A stretch of DNA of 64,000 nt from Deltaproteobacteria bacterium. Its GTDB lineage: Bacteria > Desulfobacterota > Syntrophia > Syntrophales > UBA2185. The notes beneath the pieces were generated by a model that was given only the letters and a program-made list of their open reading frames with translations, made no database searches and was not told where the DNA came from. The translations under genes and the position numbers were made by a program. Location of the stretch: assembly GCA_026388545.1 (NCBI GenBank), contig JAPLJS010000041.1, forward strand, positions 1 through 64,000, given 5' to 3'. The first letter of the stretch is position 1, and every line of letters starts with the position of its first letter. Positions 36,032 to 45,592 of this stretch are shown here, piece by piece.

Positions 36032-36454
36032 TTATATATTACCAGTTTTTTTATCGACGGCAGCTTTAAATTTTTCCGCATTTATGACAAATCTCTCATG
36101 AGTCGCCTCGGATATCTTTTCTGCATCATCATATGCTTCCAATGAAAATGTCAATTTTCGTCCCTCTGCCTTTTCCAGTTTCCCCTTGACGGTAATTGTC
36201 ATTCCCTCCGGAGTTGCCGCAGTATGAGTCATATTTATGCCGATGCCTACCGTCTGCTCATTGGGCCAGTCCAGATGGGGGTTGAGCGCTTTGATACAGG
36301 AAAATTCATACAGTCCTACGAGGAATCCCGTAGCAAAAACCTTCGGCATGACCTGGCCCTCGCCAAATTCCGGGTAAAGGTAGGGTACGGTCTTGTTTTC
36401 TGGAACCTTGAACGTAAACTCAACAGTCAGTCCGGGCTGTAAGGAATCTTTCAT
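36032..36454 (-). CDS. hotdog thioesterase, FlK-like family
   Basis: A 140-residue hotdog-fold protein. GLYEFSCIKALNPHLDWP (about residues 47-64) and GIGINMTHTAATPEGM (about 70-85) match the thioesterase family related to fluoroacetyl-CoA thioesterase FlK, including the Glu and His used in catalysis there. The C-terminal helix (EATHERFVINAEKF) is usual for the family. The natural substrate of most bacterial members is an unknown acyl-CoA. A GGAGG site lies eight bases before the ATG. It is a single gene. Confidence 0.82.
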   Translation of the reverse strand: MKDSLQPGLTVEFTFKVPENKTVPYLYPEFGEGQVMPKVFATGFLVGLYEFSCIKALNPHLDWPNEQTVGIGINMTHTAATPEGMTITVKGKLEKAEGRKLTFSLEAYDDAEKISEATHERFVINAEKFKAAVDKKTGNI

Positions 36455-36575
36455 GATATACCTCCATTATGATAGTTAAATTGCATCTGAGGCAATAAAG
36501 CGAAATTTTTAAAATAAGTCAAACATAAAAATGCTTTTCGACATTTCATCATATGCAGATGTGCATGAGCAAAAC

Positions 36576-36604
36576 TTGACGTTGTAGACAGTATTAGATA
36601 ATAT
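36576..36604 (+). promoter_or_regulatory. sigma-70-type promoter for the gene at 36639
   Basis: TTGACG (36576-36581), 17-base spacer, TAATAT (36599-36604), 34 bp before the start codon. Both boxes and spacing are near consensus. Confidence 0.6.
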
Positions 36605-36638
36605 ACTATCCGTACCCAATAAAATACCGGGAATTTAT

Positions 36639-36908
36639 ATGGATGATCACACCGCCTTGAGTCAACTTGAGGGATTAGCTTACAAGCTGGGGATACAAAT
36701 ACGGTATGAAAAAATTGTTGAAGAAGAGTTAACGAGTACAGGCGGCCTCTGCCGATTAAAAGGAGAATGCGTCATTATTGTCAATTCCAGGGCATCCGTA
36801 AAAGATAAAATTCAAACCTTGTTGACAGCCCTAAAAAATTTTGATCTCACTGATGTCTATATTATCCCTGCGCTAAGAGAATTATTTGAGAGGGTTCAAA
36901 AAGATTAA
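36639..36908 (+). CDS. conserved hypothetical small protein
   Basis: An 89-residue protein, LEGLAYKLGIQIRYEKI at the start and GGLCRLKGECVIIVNSRASVKDKIQTLLTALKNFDL in the middle. Similar small proteins are found in deltaproteobacteria without known function; the pattern suggests an alpha/beta fold. A good promoter lies 34 bp upstream; the ribosome site is weak (GGGA). It may be transcribed with the gene at 37070, 160 bp on. Confidence 0.65.
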   Translation: MDDHTALSQLEGLAYKLGIQIRYEKIVEEELTSTGGLCRLKGECVIIVNSRASVKDKIQTLLTALKNFDLTDVYIIPALRELFERVQKD

Positions 36909-37069
36909 AAATAAATCGAAAAAAGTACGAGTGTTTAATTAGAGAGATAAGTCTTTTAGAGTGGTTCCTGGGTTATTTCATTCAGTATTAACAACAAGAG
37001 TTTCATGCTGACGGTTTAAAGTAACCCGCTCATTGTAAATGCGAAACCGGGAAAAAGGAGAAAAAGAAG

Positions 37070-37276
37070 ATGGAATTAGGAGATATGGTCGTCATCGATC
37101 ATCCCAAACATCCGTTTAATGGCTTTGTGGGTAAAATTGTGGGAAGGCGGGGAAACAGGACACCGGATGATCTCTGGATACTGGTCTATATTGTATCAAA
37201 AATGAGGGACTACCTTGTCCCCCAATCGATGCTTCGTCTGGTAAAGAAGGAAAAGGATCAGTCCCAGATTCAATAA
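37070..37276 (+). CDS. small conserved protein, KOW/SH3-like
   Basis: A 68-residue protein. MVVIDHPKHPFNGFVGKIVGRRG (about residues 5-27) resembles a KOW or SH3-like barrel start, where position-specific Gly and basic residues contact nucleic acid; this is a structural guess. AAAGGAGAAAAAG precedes the ATG. Function unknown. Confidence 0.6.
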   Translation: MELGDMVVIDHPKHPFNGFVGKIVGRRGNRTPDDLWILVYIVSKMRDYLVPQSMLRLVKKEKDQSQIQ

Positions 37277-37381
37277 GAGACTATGGAATAGTAGGGTAAT
37301 GTTGCCTCCGCAGTGAGCGCGATCCCCGAAGATCGCGTTGGGGTTAACAAGCGATTACGATTAATAATTTCCGTTTTACGG

Positions 37382-38956
37382 TCATCGGAAGGAGGGTAAA
37401 AGTCCCTTCCGTTTCAGGTCCTCTATGGCCTTCAATCCTTCATTTTTGCTCACAAACGGCCCTGCCAACACTCTGTACCACGTTTCGGTTTGCGATACTT
37501 TCCGGGGGACAACCTCCATCTTTTTTCCGAGCAAGTCAATATCATCTATATATCGGGCGGCATCTTTGGGATTCGAAAAAGTCCCCAGGTGAACTTTCCA
37601 TACACCATTTGAAGACGGGAGAAGCAGCAACGATTCGGTAATTTCCGGAATCTTGATTTTCTGATCGACCAAGATCAGATTGGGGTCGGTAATTTCCGGG
37701 TTCTGTTCCAAAATGTGGTCCATGAGGGTTATATTCGCCTCATTATAATATTTAAGGGCCAATAGAGATAGATTCGTCCCTACTTTCGCTTCAACTATTT
37801 TTTTAATACGAATCTCGGTATAGGGGCGACTCATAGGAGTTACCGATGAGGCGGGGGCTTGTGAAGTTTCGGGTTGGGCATTTATGATCTCCGGATTCGG
37901 GGTGCCTGGAACCGGTTCAGGAACTACATACCGTTTACCTGTGGGCTTCGCAGATTCATCTTTATCCCTAAATGCCGAAACGCCCGTTACATTTTTTAAT
38001 TTCATCGAACTGACAACATGTTGCACGTAATCCTTATTAAAGAATATAACCGCCATAAAGACAGCCAGCGTCAGGAAAGCATAGGAAATTTTACGAGGCA
38101 GATTTTTTTTAATCCCGGAAGACAGTTTTTTAGCCTTTTCTCGTGTTAAGATGTCTTTTTCTCTCCGAATCTTCCTCACAATGGAAGCGGATATTTTTTT
38201 CTCGGAAAGACCATAACCAACAGACAAGGCATTACTGCACAGGATATTGATTACCCGGGGGATTCCTTTTGCGTGCCGGCAGATCATGGATAAAGCCTCG
38301 CCTGTGAAGATTTCATTGCTGCCGCTTCCCACAATTTTCAACCGGTGATCGATGTATTGCAGGGATTCTTCTTCAGTCAAAGGGCTGATCTGGGAACTGA
38401 CGACAATGCGCTGATTAATCTGCCGTATAACTTCAGAACGGAGTTTTGCTTTGAGCTCCGGCTGACCGACAATCACAATCTGAAGCAACTTTGATTTACT
38501 GGTCTCCAGATTTGAGAGCAAACGCAATTCTTCAATCGCCTCCAGGCTTATGTTGTGGGCCTCATCAATAATGATCACAACATTCTCATCTTGTTCCAGA
38601 GATCGAATCAGGTAGTAATAGAGTTCATGCAGCATGGATCCCTTGACTTCGACCTTTAGCGGAAGTTCCAGCGTGAGGATGATTTCCTTCAACATTTGTT
38701 CGAAGGTTATTTGACTCTGGGGAAAGAAGACAGTCTTTACGTTCCTGTCTAATGTGGTTATCAGATGGTGAATAAGTGTGGTCTTGCCGATACCTTCTTC
38801 TCCCAGGATGAGGACAAATCCTTTCCTCTGGTTGATCCCATACAACAATCCGGCTAAGGCTTCGCTGTGGCTTTCTGCTGAGAAAAAGAATTTTGGGTCC
38901 GGAGATATGTCAAAGGGATTCTCTGAAAAGCCATAAAATTGTGTGTACTCAGTCAT
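37382..38956 (-). CDS. ExeA/MshM-like AAA ATPase fused to LysM and SPOR domains
   Basis: A 524-residue protein from the ATG at 38956. It begins TQFYGFSENPFDISPDPKFFF, the typical ExeA start. The ATPase has Walker A GEEGIGKTT (about 52-60), Walker B VVIIIDEAHN, and an AAA lid. A single membrane helix at about 300-318 leads to a periplasmic part with a LysM-like domain (VGTNLSLLALKYYNEANITLM, about 385-445) and a C-terminal SPOR-like domain (WKVHLGTFSNPKDA ... WYRVLAGPFVSKNEG, about 455-520). So a cytoplasmic motor is tied to peptidoglycan. ExeA relatives help secretins or pili through the wall. An upstream ATG at 39034 overlaps the preceding stop as ATGA, so translational coupling with a longer start is possible. 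Confidence 0.85.
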   Translation of the reverse strand: MTEYTQFYGFSENPFDISPDPKFFFSAESHSEALAGLLYGINQRKGFVLILGEEGIGKTTLIHHLITTLDRNVKTVFFPQSQITFEQMLKEIILTLELPLKVEVKGSMLHELYYYLIRSLEQDENVVIIIDEAHNISLEAIEELRLLSNLETSKSKLLQIVIVGQPELKAKLRSEVIRQINQRIVVSSQISPLTEEESLQYIDHRLKIVGSGSNEIFTGEALSMICRHAKGIPRVINILCSNALSVGYGLSEKKISASIVRKIRREKDILTREKAKKLSSGIKKNLPRKISYAFLTLAVFMAVIFFNKDYVQHVVSSMKLKNVTGVSAFRDKDESAKPTGKRYVVPEPVPGTPNPEIINAQPETSQAPASSVTPMSRPYTEIRIKKIVEAKVGTNLSLLALKYYNEANITLMDHILEQNPEITDPNLILVDQKIKIPEITESLLLLPSSNGVWKVHLGTFSNPKDAARYIDDIDLLGKKMEVVPRKVSQTETWYRVLAGPFVSKNEGLKAIEDLKRKGLLPSFR

Positions 38957-39030
38957 TTCACTATCCATTTCCTTAACCGTCAGAAAAGCCGTTCCGGGAG
39001 CGTCTCGGGATGCCCATGCAGAACGAGCGT

Positions 39031-39939
39031 TCATGCTTCATAATAACGCTGGACGTATTTTTTTCTTCCCGCGATTCGCTGATATTTCTCATCGGGATGC
39101 CCAAGGGCGATAACGGAATACACTCTCTCATTATCGGGGATGCCTGAAAATCTCTTTATGGTGATGTCCCTCTTCAGGGCTTCCACGACAAACCCGATGA
39201 GGCACGTACCCAGTCCCATACTGTGAGCTGCCAGGATGATGTTCTGCGTGGCAAGGAGGGCGTCTTCCTTAGGACAGGATGCTCCGGGCTTCGATCCTAC
39301 CACTATCGCCGCCGTTGCCCCATGAAACAGTCTGTCGGTACCGCAGTTTTCCCACTCAGCGAGCGCCTCCTCGACGGAATCGTGATGATCTCTGAAGTAT
39401 TCATCCAGCCCCGGTTTGCCGATCAGTCTTAAAGACCATCGCAGGTACTTCTTTTCAGACATACGATTCAACCTTTTGAAGAAGGCAGCGATATGCTCCC
39501 CAAGATTGAGGAGGGCTTTTTGTGTGGGCAACACGGTGAAGGTCCATAACTGGCTGTTTGTCCCGGAAGGAGCAGTGAGGCCGATTTTAACCAGATCGTC
39601 AAGTAAAACACGATCGACGGGTCTGTCTGTGTAATTGCGGCATGAACGCCTTGATCCCATAAGTCTGACAAGTTGCACTGTGTCAAATTCACCATACGGC
39701 AGCCATGAATCATCCCCCATGAAAGTGGTGAAACAGGATGATGCTTTATCAATGGCGTTTACTCTGATTGCATCAACGGGACAAATAGCGGCGCAGTGCC
39801 CGCATGACAGTGACCTGTCGCCGGACACAACCGCCTTTTCACCCTGCATGGAAATGGTTCTTGACGGGCAGACTTTTACACACAAACCACACCCGATACA
39901 CTTTTCAGTGTCAATAACTGTCGTAACGGCTCTGTCCAT
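39031..39939 (-). CDS. nitroreductase fused to N-terminal ferredoxin domain
   Basis: A 302-residue protein. Residues about 12-55 are a two-cluster ferredoxin (CIGCGLCVKVC and CGHCAAIC), then a nitroreductase domain with RRSCRNYTDRPV (about 93-104), GLTAPSGTNSQLW (about 114-126) and LGTCLIGF. Such fusions occur in anaerobes and pass electrons from ferredoxin to FMN; substrate unknown. The stop overlaps the ATG of the ExeA-like gene's longest reading. A CCTCCTT-complementary ribosome site is present before the start. Confidence 0.9.
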   Translation of the reverse strand: MDRAVTTVIDTEKCIGCGLCVKVCPSRTISMQGEKAVVSGDRSLSCGHCAAICPVDAIRVNAIDKASSCFTTFMGDDSWLPYGEFDTVQLVRLMGSRRSCRNYTDRPVDRVLLDDLVKIGLTAPSGTNSQLWTFTVLPTQKALLNLGEHIAAFFKRLNRMSEKKYLRWSLRLIGKPGLDEYFRDHHDSVEEALAEWENCGTDRLFHGATAAIVVGSKPGASCPKEDALLATQNIILAAHSMGLGTCLIGFVVEALKRDITIKRFSGIPDNERVYSVIALGHPDEKYQRIAGRKKYVQRYYEA

Positions 39940-40027
39940 CCCATCCTCCTTATCAAACTTTTCCGGCGGCCTTTGTATACTCCCTTCTCGAGAAACTTTA
40001 TCTAAATATTCTGATCACAACAAGTAA

Positions 40028-40071
40028 AAATCCCCCCATCCACCTTTTCGAAATGGGGGATGAGGGGATTT
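40028..40071 (-). terminator. intrinsic terminator after lemA operon
   Basis: On the minus strand AAATCCCCTCATCC pairs with GGATGGGGGGATTT, a 14-bp stem with one wobble pair and a 16-base loop, followed by five U residues. It ends the run lemA to proA, about 90 bp after the lemA stop. Confidence 0.85.
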
Positions 40072-40163
40072 TGTATCGATCATCGAGACAATTTGAACCT
40101 TGTAGAACTTCCCGGCAAGGAAGATATCTATTGTATCGTTTCTCTTCCCCCTTTATAACCGAA

Positions 40164-40739
40164 TTAAAACTTGACTTGCGGAGCGGCCTTTGCCGACGCG
40201 GGCGCCTCGAAAAACGTTGCACTCTGGAAGTTGAACATGCCTGCCAGCAAATTTGCCGGGAAACTTCTGATCGCGATATTGAACACCTTCACCGCGTCAT
40301 TATAACGTTTTCTTTCGACGGCAATCCGGTTTTCCGTTCCCGCAAGCTCATCCTGAAGGCGGAGGAAATTCTGATTGGACTTAAGATCGGGGTACTTTTC
40401 CACCACGACTAAAAGCCTGCTTAAGGCGCTGGACAATTCATTATTGGCGCCGATCTTCTCCGGCACACTCGCCGCACCACCCACCTTTGCCCTGGCGTTG
40501 GTAACTTCCACAAGGACATCCTTTTCCTGTTTGGCGTATCCTTTTACAGTCTCCACAAGGTTCGGGATCAGGTCGTACCTCCTCTGCAACTGGTTTTCCA
40601 CCTGTGCCCAGGAACCTTTTACCGCCTCATCCAACGAAACAAAGGTGTTATAATTACCTTTTACGAAAGAGTAGAGAGCAAAAACAACGATAAGTACAAT
40701 TACACCTGCAATGATGAGATTTCTTTTTCCGCTGGTCAT
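40164..40739 (-). CDS. lemA: LemA family protein
   Basis: A 191-residue protein with an N-terminal membrane anchor (about residues 8-26) and the LemA helical domain: YNTFVSLDEAVKGSWAQVENQLQRRYDLIPNLVETVKGYAKQE (about 30-72) and the RLQDELAGTENRIAVERKRYNDAVKVFNIAIRSFPAN region. LemA proteins have unknown function and usually sit next to TPM-domain proteins, as here, with one gene between. The fold is membrane-anchored and faces outward. Confidence 0.92.
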   Translation of the reverse strand: MTSGKRNLIIAGVIVLIVVFALYSFVKGNYNTFVSLDEAVKGSWAQVENQLQRRYDLIPNLVETVKGYAKQEKDVLVEVTNARAKVGGAASVPEKIGANNELSSALSRLLVVVEKYPDLKSNQNFLRLQDELAGTENRIAVERKRYNDAVKVFNIAIRSFPANLLAGMFNFQSATFFEAPASAKAAPQVKF

Positions 40740-40772
40740 GCTGTGCCTCCTGATATAATTCGTAGTTTTTTT

Positions 40773-41504
40773 TTAAAGTGTCATGCTGTCAACAAGTTTG
40801 GATAGTTTTTCGATTTCCTTAAGATAGCCCATAAATAAATTCTTCACCTCGGACGATGGTATACTATCAACGTCTTCCTTGATATCCGCGCATTTCAGAA
40901 AAACGTCCGGATCAATGGAATATGCACCGGCGACAGTGCGGATAATATCCCGTCGGCTTTGGGGAATGTCGATTCCTTTTAAATATAAGAGGGCTTTAAA
41001 TATGGAAATAAATGCGGTGAAAGAGGCTTTGATGAGTTCCCGCAGCCTTTTTACCTGCCCTTCCGATTCCAGTAATCCCCTCCTTAAATGCAGGATTTTT
41101 CCTCTCAGCTCCCTCTCGAACTGCAATCTGAGATGGGATGGCTCGAAGGATAATCCTCCCAGGACGTCCTCGCCGTAAACGAGTTTATAATGTTTTTTCA
41201 TCGTGAGGAATTCAATGGGATAAGAATCGAGGGAAGATACAATCTCTGCTTTCGTCATGAAAAGCGGAATTGCCGCCTGCCGTTTCCTCCATCGGGTAAC
41301 AGTACCGATGGCTTTATCCAGATTGTCAATTCCTCCTTCCGAGAGGATCACAAGAAAATTGAGATCCGACTTGCCCGGAATGTAATGGTCGCCGGCGCCG
41401 CTTCCGTAAAGGATAAGTGAAATGAGATCGCTCTCAAAGACCTTCTTGAAGTCGTCGGTTATCTCTGGAAATATTTCTGCTGGGTCTTTCGGTATTTTAG
41501 CCAT
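40773..41504 (-). CDS. nucleotidyltransferase domain protein
   Basis: A 243-residue protein from the ATG at 41504, chosen because GGAAGGTGAG sits just before it; a TTG six codons earlier would overlap the TPM gene stop. LISLILYGSGAGDHYIPGKSDLNFLVIL (about residues 27-54) is a nucleotidyltransferase GSx-DxD-like motif, here GSGAG with DLN, i.e. the second Asp replaced by Asn. A helical C-terminal domain of about 130 residues follows, of the type seen in substrate-binding helices. It resembles single-gene nucleotidyltransferases found between TPM and LemA genes. Activity may be altered by the Asn. Confidence 0.8.
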   Translation of the reverse strand: MAKIPKDPAEIFPEITDDFKKVFESDLISLILYGSGAGDHYIPGKSDLNFLVILSEGGIDNLDKAIGTVTRWRKRQAAIPLFMTKAEIVSSLDSYPIEFLTMKKHYKLVYGEDVLGGLSFEPSHLRLQFERELRGKILHLRRGLLESEGQVKRLRELIKASFTAFISIFKALLYLKGIDIPQSRRDIIRTVAGAYSIDPDVFLKCADIKEDVDSIPSSEVKNLFMGYLKEIEKLSKLVDSMTL

Positions 41505-41518
41505 TTTCTCACCTTCCG

Positions 41519-42325
41519 TCAAAAATCCCCGCTTGCTCCGCCGCCCCCGCTTGAACCGCCGCCAAAGCCGCCGAAGCCGCCACCGCCAAAGCTTCCAAAA
41601 CCTCCACCGCTACCTCCACCTCTGCCGCCACTCCCGCTCAGCAGTATGAGGAGCAGCCATGGGATCATTTCCCTGCCCTGCCTCGTACCCAGAAGTGGAA
41701 TCAGGATCAGGATGAGAATGATCAGGGGCAATATCCCGCTGCCACGCCTGACCTCTTGCTTTTTCGGTTGATCGATATGTCCGCCGCCTGTCAGGGAAAC
41801 ATTGGCGTCTTTCGCCACAACGTAAGCCACAGCGGTCATGGCATTGGAAAGACCCTTTCCGTAGTCGCCCTGTTTGAGATACGGGATTGCGTATCTGTCA
41901 CGAATTTCACCCACAAGTCCATCAGGAAGGATGCCCTCAACGCCGTATCCCGTTTCAATCCTGAACTTCCTCTCCTTCACGGTAAGAAATATCAGGACTC
42001 CCTTGTCTTCCCCTTTTTTGCCGATGCCCCATGCCTGGTACAAGCGGTTGACATAATCATTCAGATCGTTATCTCCGATGCTTGTCATCGTAGCAACAAC
42101 TATCGCTGTTCCGGTTTTTTCGATAACCTCCCTGGCCAGACCTTCCATCCGGTTTTTATCGTCCGATGGGATTACCCCGGCAAAATCATTGACAGCACCG
42201 ACCGGTTTGGGAAACTTCTCTTCGGCCTCCGACGTTGCTGCAATAAAAAGGCACACGATAATGCCCAGTATCAGCCAAAGCGTTCCTGCCCATTGAAACA
42301 CGGTCTTTTTCGCACTATCCTTCAA
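41519..42325 (-). CDS. TPM-domain protein, YgcG family
   Basis: A 268-residue protein. A signal or anchor helix (about 12-30) precedes the TPM domain, FPKPVGAVNDFAGVIPSDDKNRMEGLAREVIEKTGTAIVVATM (about 38-80) and IETGYGVEGILPDG (about 126-139). Another membrane helix (about 200-228) and a glycine-rich tail (GGFGSFGGGGFGGFGGG) follow, the standard YgcG arrangement. The start is TTG at 42325 or a GTG a few codons later. With LemA it is a recurrent but unexplained pair, possibly acting in membrane quality control. Confidence 0.88.
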   Translation of the reverse strand: MKDSAKKTVFQWAGTLWLILGIIVCLFIAATSEAEEKFPKPVGAVNDFAGVIPSDDKNRMEGLAREVIEKTGTAIVVATMTSIGDNDLNDYVNRLYQAWGIGKKGEDKGVLIFLTVKERKFRIETGYGVEGILPDGLVGEIRDRYAIPYLKQGDYGKGLSNAMTAVAYVVAKDANVSLTGGGHIDQPKKQEVRRGSGILPLIILILILIPLLGTRQGREMIPWLLLILLSGSGGRGGGSGGGFGSFGGGGFGGFGGGSSGGGGASGDF

Positions 42326-42340
42326 ATTGTACCTACTGTT

Positions 42341-42991
42341 TCAGGAGTTCTTGTACAGAGAATTCTTTACAATATAATGGCGGACTGTCTCTGGAACCAA
42401 GTATTTGATGGATTTACCTTCTCTTACCCTTTGCCTGATATCGCTGGATGAGATATCCAGGAAAGTGACCCCCCTGAAAAAAATGATGTGCCCGGTTGGA
42501 CCTCGGAAGCCTTTTAAAGTATCATCATACGTAAAGCGGGAAGCAAAATCAGCGGGGAGAATTCCTTCCAGACCTCTGTCCTCATATCCTGGTCTTGTCA
42601 TGACCACGAAATTGCAGAGCAGGAGCAGCCGTTGCCAATCCTTCCATGTTTGGATGGCGTGAAAGGCATCCTGTCCCAGGATGAAATACAATTTCAGATT
42701 CTCCATATATTTCTTCAGGATGTATTCAACCGTTTCCACCGAGTAAGATGTATCCTCCCGCCGCTTCTCCACATCGGAGAAGGAAAATACATGGTTCCCC
42801 TCGATTGCCTGCATAATCATCTGTTCCCGGTGATGAAACGATGTGATAGCGGCATCTATTTTGTGCGGCGGTTTCGAAGCAGGAACAACGATGATCCTGT
42901 TCAGATCAAAAATTTCAAGCACTTCCTCGGCACATCTCAGGTGCCCGGTGTGTATCGGATCAAATGTGCCTCCCAATAATCCCCATTTCAT
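42341..42991 (-). CDS. nadD: nicotinate-nucleotide adenylyltransferase
   Basis: A 216-residue enzyme. [12 protein letters not shown] (about residues 7-18) is the nucleotidyltransferase HxGH motif and the C-terminal [24 protein letters not shown] (about 177-200) is the second signature. It converts nicotinate mononucleotide to deamido-NAD in the cytoplasm. Its ATG overlaps the proA stop by four bases (ATGA), so they are translationally coupled, and the TPM gene follows 15 bp later. Confidence 0.95.
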   Translation of the reverse strand: MKWGLLGGTFDPIHTGHLRCAEEVLEIFDLNRIIVVPASKPPHKIDAAITSFHHREQMIMQAIEGNHVFSFSDVEKRREDTSYSVETVEYILKKYMENLKLYFILGQDAFHAIQTWKDWQRLLLLCNFVVMTRPGYEDRGLEGILPADFASRFTYDDTLKGFRGPTGHIIFFRGVTFLDISSSDIRQRVREGKSIKYLVPETVRHYIVKNSLYKNS

Positions 42992-44244
42992 GTTCTCACC
43001 TGTCCATCCCCATAGATGATAAATTTTGTCGTTGTCAGCTCTTCCAGTCCCATAGGGCCAAAGGCATGGAGTTTTGTTGTACTGATTCCAATCTCTGCAC
43101 CGAGGCCCAGCTCAAAGCCGTCGCTGAAGCGGGTTGACGCATTGACCAGAACAGTGGAAGAATTGACTTCACTTAAAAACCGCTGCGCATTCCGATAATT
43201 GCTGGTAATTATTGATTCCGTGTGGAGGGAGCCGTACTTTTCGATATGGGCGATAGCATCATCAATGGTATCCACAATGCGTACGGATAATATGAGATCG
43301 AGGTATTCCCGGTACCAGTCATCCTCTTTTGCTTTTTCACTATCCGGAAGGATTTGTCTTGTCCTGTCGCAGCCCTTCAGGACAACGCCCGCGTCTTTGA
43401 AATGACGCGAAACGAGCGGCAGGAATCGCTCCGCAATATCCTGATGGACGAGGAGGGTCTCCATGGCATTACAGACCCCGGGACGCTGGGTCTTTGCATT
43501 CATACAAATTGATACTGCCATGTCAAAATCAGCACTGGCATCGACAAATATATGGCAGACACCTTTGTAATGTTTTATGACCGGAATCTTCGACTCGTTC
43601 ACAACAGCCCTGATCAGGTCCTCGCCCCCCCTCGGGATGATCAGGTCTATATATTCCTCAAGCTGCAACATCTCATGTACCGCTTTCCTTTCGGTCATCG
43701 GAATTACCTGAATGGCCCCCTCGGGGATCGCACCTTTTTTTAAGACACTCCGGAGGATTTGCGCGATAGCGATATTTGAGTGTATTGCCTCGGAACCGCC
43801 TCTTAAAATGACAGCATTGCCGGATTTCAGACAAAGGGCGGCAGCATCCACCGTCACGTTTGGACGGGATTCATAGATGATGCCGATAACCCCCAGAGGA
43901 ATCCGCATTCGCCCGACGAGAAGGCCGTTTGGTCTTCGCCACATGGAGGTCACATTCCCCACCGGGTCCGGGAGGGCGGCGACTTCTCCTAAGCCCTTGG
44001 CAATACCCTCAATTGTACTTTCCTTCAATGTGAGCCTGTCAATCATGGCCTCGGAGAGACCCATCTGCTTTGCCTTCTCAATATCCTTTTCGTTTTCACG
44101 CATCAATAGGCCGGTTTGCCTGATGAGTTCTTCCGCCATATCATGGAGGACTCTGTTTTTTGCATCTGACGATAATCGGGCAAGCACAGAGGCAGCGCTT
44201 TTTGCATTTTTTGCTATTTCTACCACCTGTTTTTTGATATCCAT
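42988..44244 (-). CDS. proA: gamma-glutamyl phosphate reductase
   Basis: A 418-residue enzyme of proline biosynthesis that reduces gamma-glutamyl phosphate to the semialdehyde with [34 protein letters not shown] (about residues 122-150), [12 protein letters not shown] (about 205-216) and [14 protein letters not shown] with the catalytic Cys (about 255) are the family motifs. Length is normal. proA-nadD adjacency is common in deltaproteobacteria. No proB is in the window. Confidence 0.96.
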   Translation of the reverse strand: MDIKKQVVEIAKNAKSAASVLARLSSDAKNRVLHDMAEELIRQTGLLMRENEKDIEKAKQMGLSEAMIDRLTLKESTIEGIAKGLGEVAALPDPVGNVTSMWRRPNGLLVGRMRIPLGVIGIIYESRPNVTVDAAALCLKSGNAVILRGGSEAIHSNIAIAQILRSVLKKGAIPEGAIQVIPMTERKAVHEMLQLEEYIDLIIPRGGEDLIRAVVNESKIPVIKHYKGVCHIFVDASADFDMAVSICMNAKTQRPGVCNAMETLLVHQDIAERFLPLVSRHFKDAGVVLKGCDRTRQILPDSEKAKEDDWYREYLDLILSVRIVDTIDDAIAHIEKYGSLHTESIITSNYRNAQRFLSEVNSSTVLVNASTRFSDGFELGLGAEIGISTTKLHAFGPMGLEELTTTKFIIYGDGQVRT

Positions 44245-44502
44245 ACAAAATCCCTTATTTATTAACTATCGACGCAGATTTTTAAGGGCTTTGTCAACAA
44301 TAGGCATTGACAAAAGTCGCTGTGTTTATGTATTAACCGCCATCTAATAAAAACAGCGGGTACTTTCCTTTCAGATGCTCTACTTTATCGAACGTCCGGG
44401 ACAGTGTCAAGATCATTTGTGGTAATTCCCGGTAAGTCTTCGTATAAGTTTATAAATTTTACCTGAGGTCACCGGGATCGAAATTGTCAACGGTTTAAAA
44501 AA

Positions 44503-45579
44503 ATGAGCAATATCTGTATCAAAGCGGGCAAACGGGCCTATGAAATCATTCAGGATGGGGGCTTTCACTTTGACCGCGTAACAACGTATTTCGGTCCGGC
44601 GACAGGTCCCCGATGGCTGATTGCCAGCGGTTTCGATCTAACCCTGTTAAAAAATGGCCTCTTGGGGCGTTCCAAGGCAATCCATCTCGTTGGTTCATCG
44701 GCAGGAGCGATGCGTTTTGCCGCCTGGCTACAGCCTGAACCTGAGAAGAGTTACCGCACTCTTATGGAATCCTACATCGGTATAACCTACAAAAGAAACG
44801 ACACCCCCGCTACAGTTCTGGAATCATTGGTAAATCTTGCAAATGCCTATATTGAGGATGATGCCCTCTCTTTTGCGCTTGCCAATAAAAAATACCGTCT
44901 TGTAATCATTACAGCCCGTGCAAGAAATCTCGTGGCTTCTGAGCTAAAGTGGGTACAGCGTATCGGCATCGGGATCTGTTTTCTCTTCAATGCCATAAAC
45001 CGTTCATACATTCATGATTTTGCTGAGCGGGTTGTGTTTTATAACGGACCAAAGCCGCCGCACTTTTGCCTGCGGCCCGGTTACCGGGGACGATATATCC
45101 GATTGAACGAGATCAATTTTAAGTACGCCGTCATGGCTTCCGGAGCTATTCCCCTGGTTGTTGCAGGTATCAAAGACATCTACGGGGCGCCAAGCGGGGT
45201 ATACCGGGATGGCGGCCTCATTGATTATCATCTGACCCATAACTATGCCCCGACAAACGAGGATATCATACTGTTCTTTAACCATCAGGAACGGATCATA
45301 CCGGGCTGGCTGGACAAGAGGCTTTCCTATCGTCGGCCGCAGGCGGACATCCTGGATAATGTCGTGATGATTTATCCTGCTGATACCTTCATTGCCAAGC
45401 TTCCCGGGGGGAAGGTGCCGGAGCGGGACGATTTTGCGATTTTCATCGATGACCCGGCTACCCGCATAAAAAACTGGCGGCGGGCCGTTGAACTCGCGCA
45501 ACCTCTGGGAGAAGAATTCCTGGAACTCGTTGAAAGCAAGAAAATCAAGGGTGTTGTGGAAAAGATAACAGTTCAGTGA
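44503..45579 (+). CDS. patatin-like phospholipase
   Basis: A 358-residue protein of the patatin fold. The nucleophile motif GSSAG (Ser near residue 66) and the DGG partner (Asp near 236, YRDGGLIDYHL) form the Ser-Asp dyad. Unlike many patatins, the glycine-rich oxyanion loop near the start is atypical (YFGPATGPRW), so it is a divergent subgroup. No signal peptide is seen. It is 13 bp upstream of the radical SAM gene, so the two are probably co-transcribed. Substrate unknown, presumably a lipid or ester. Confidence 0.8.
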   Translation: MSNICIKAGKRAYEIIQDGGFHFDRVTTYFGPATGPRWLIASGFDLTLLKNGLLGRSKAIHLVGSSAGAMRFAAWLQPEPEKSYRTLMESYIGITYKRNDTPATVLESLVNLANAYIEDDALSFALANKKYRLVIITARARNLVASELKWVQRIGIGICFLFNAINRSYIHDFAERVVFYNGPKPPHFCLRPGYRGRYIRLNEINFKYAVMASGAIPLVVAGIKDIYGAPSGVYRDGGLIDYHLTHNYAPTNEDIILFFNHQERIIPGWLDKRLSYRRPQADILDNVVMIYPADTFIAKLPGGKVPERDDFAIFIDDPATRIKNWRRAVELAQPLGEEFLELVESKKIKGVVEKITVQ

Positions 45580-45592
45580 GGTATGGCCGGAA

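Noticed and set aside
41521-41650. GC-rich tandem repeat
   Set aside because: It encodes the normal glycine-rich tail of the TPM/YgcG protein.
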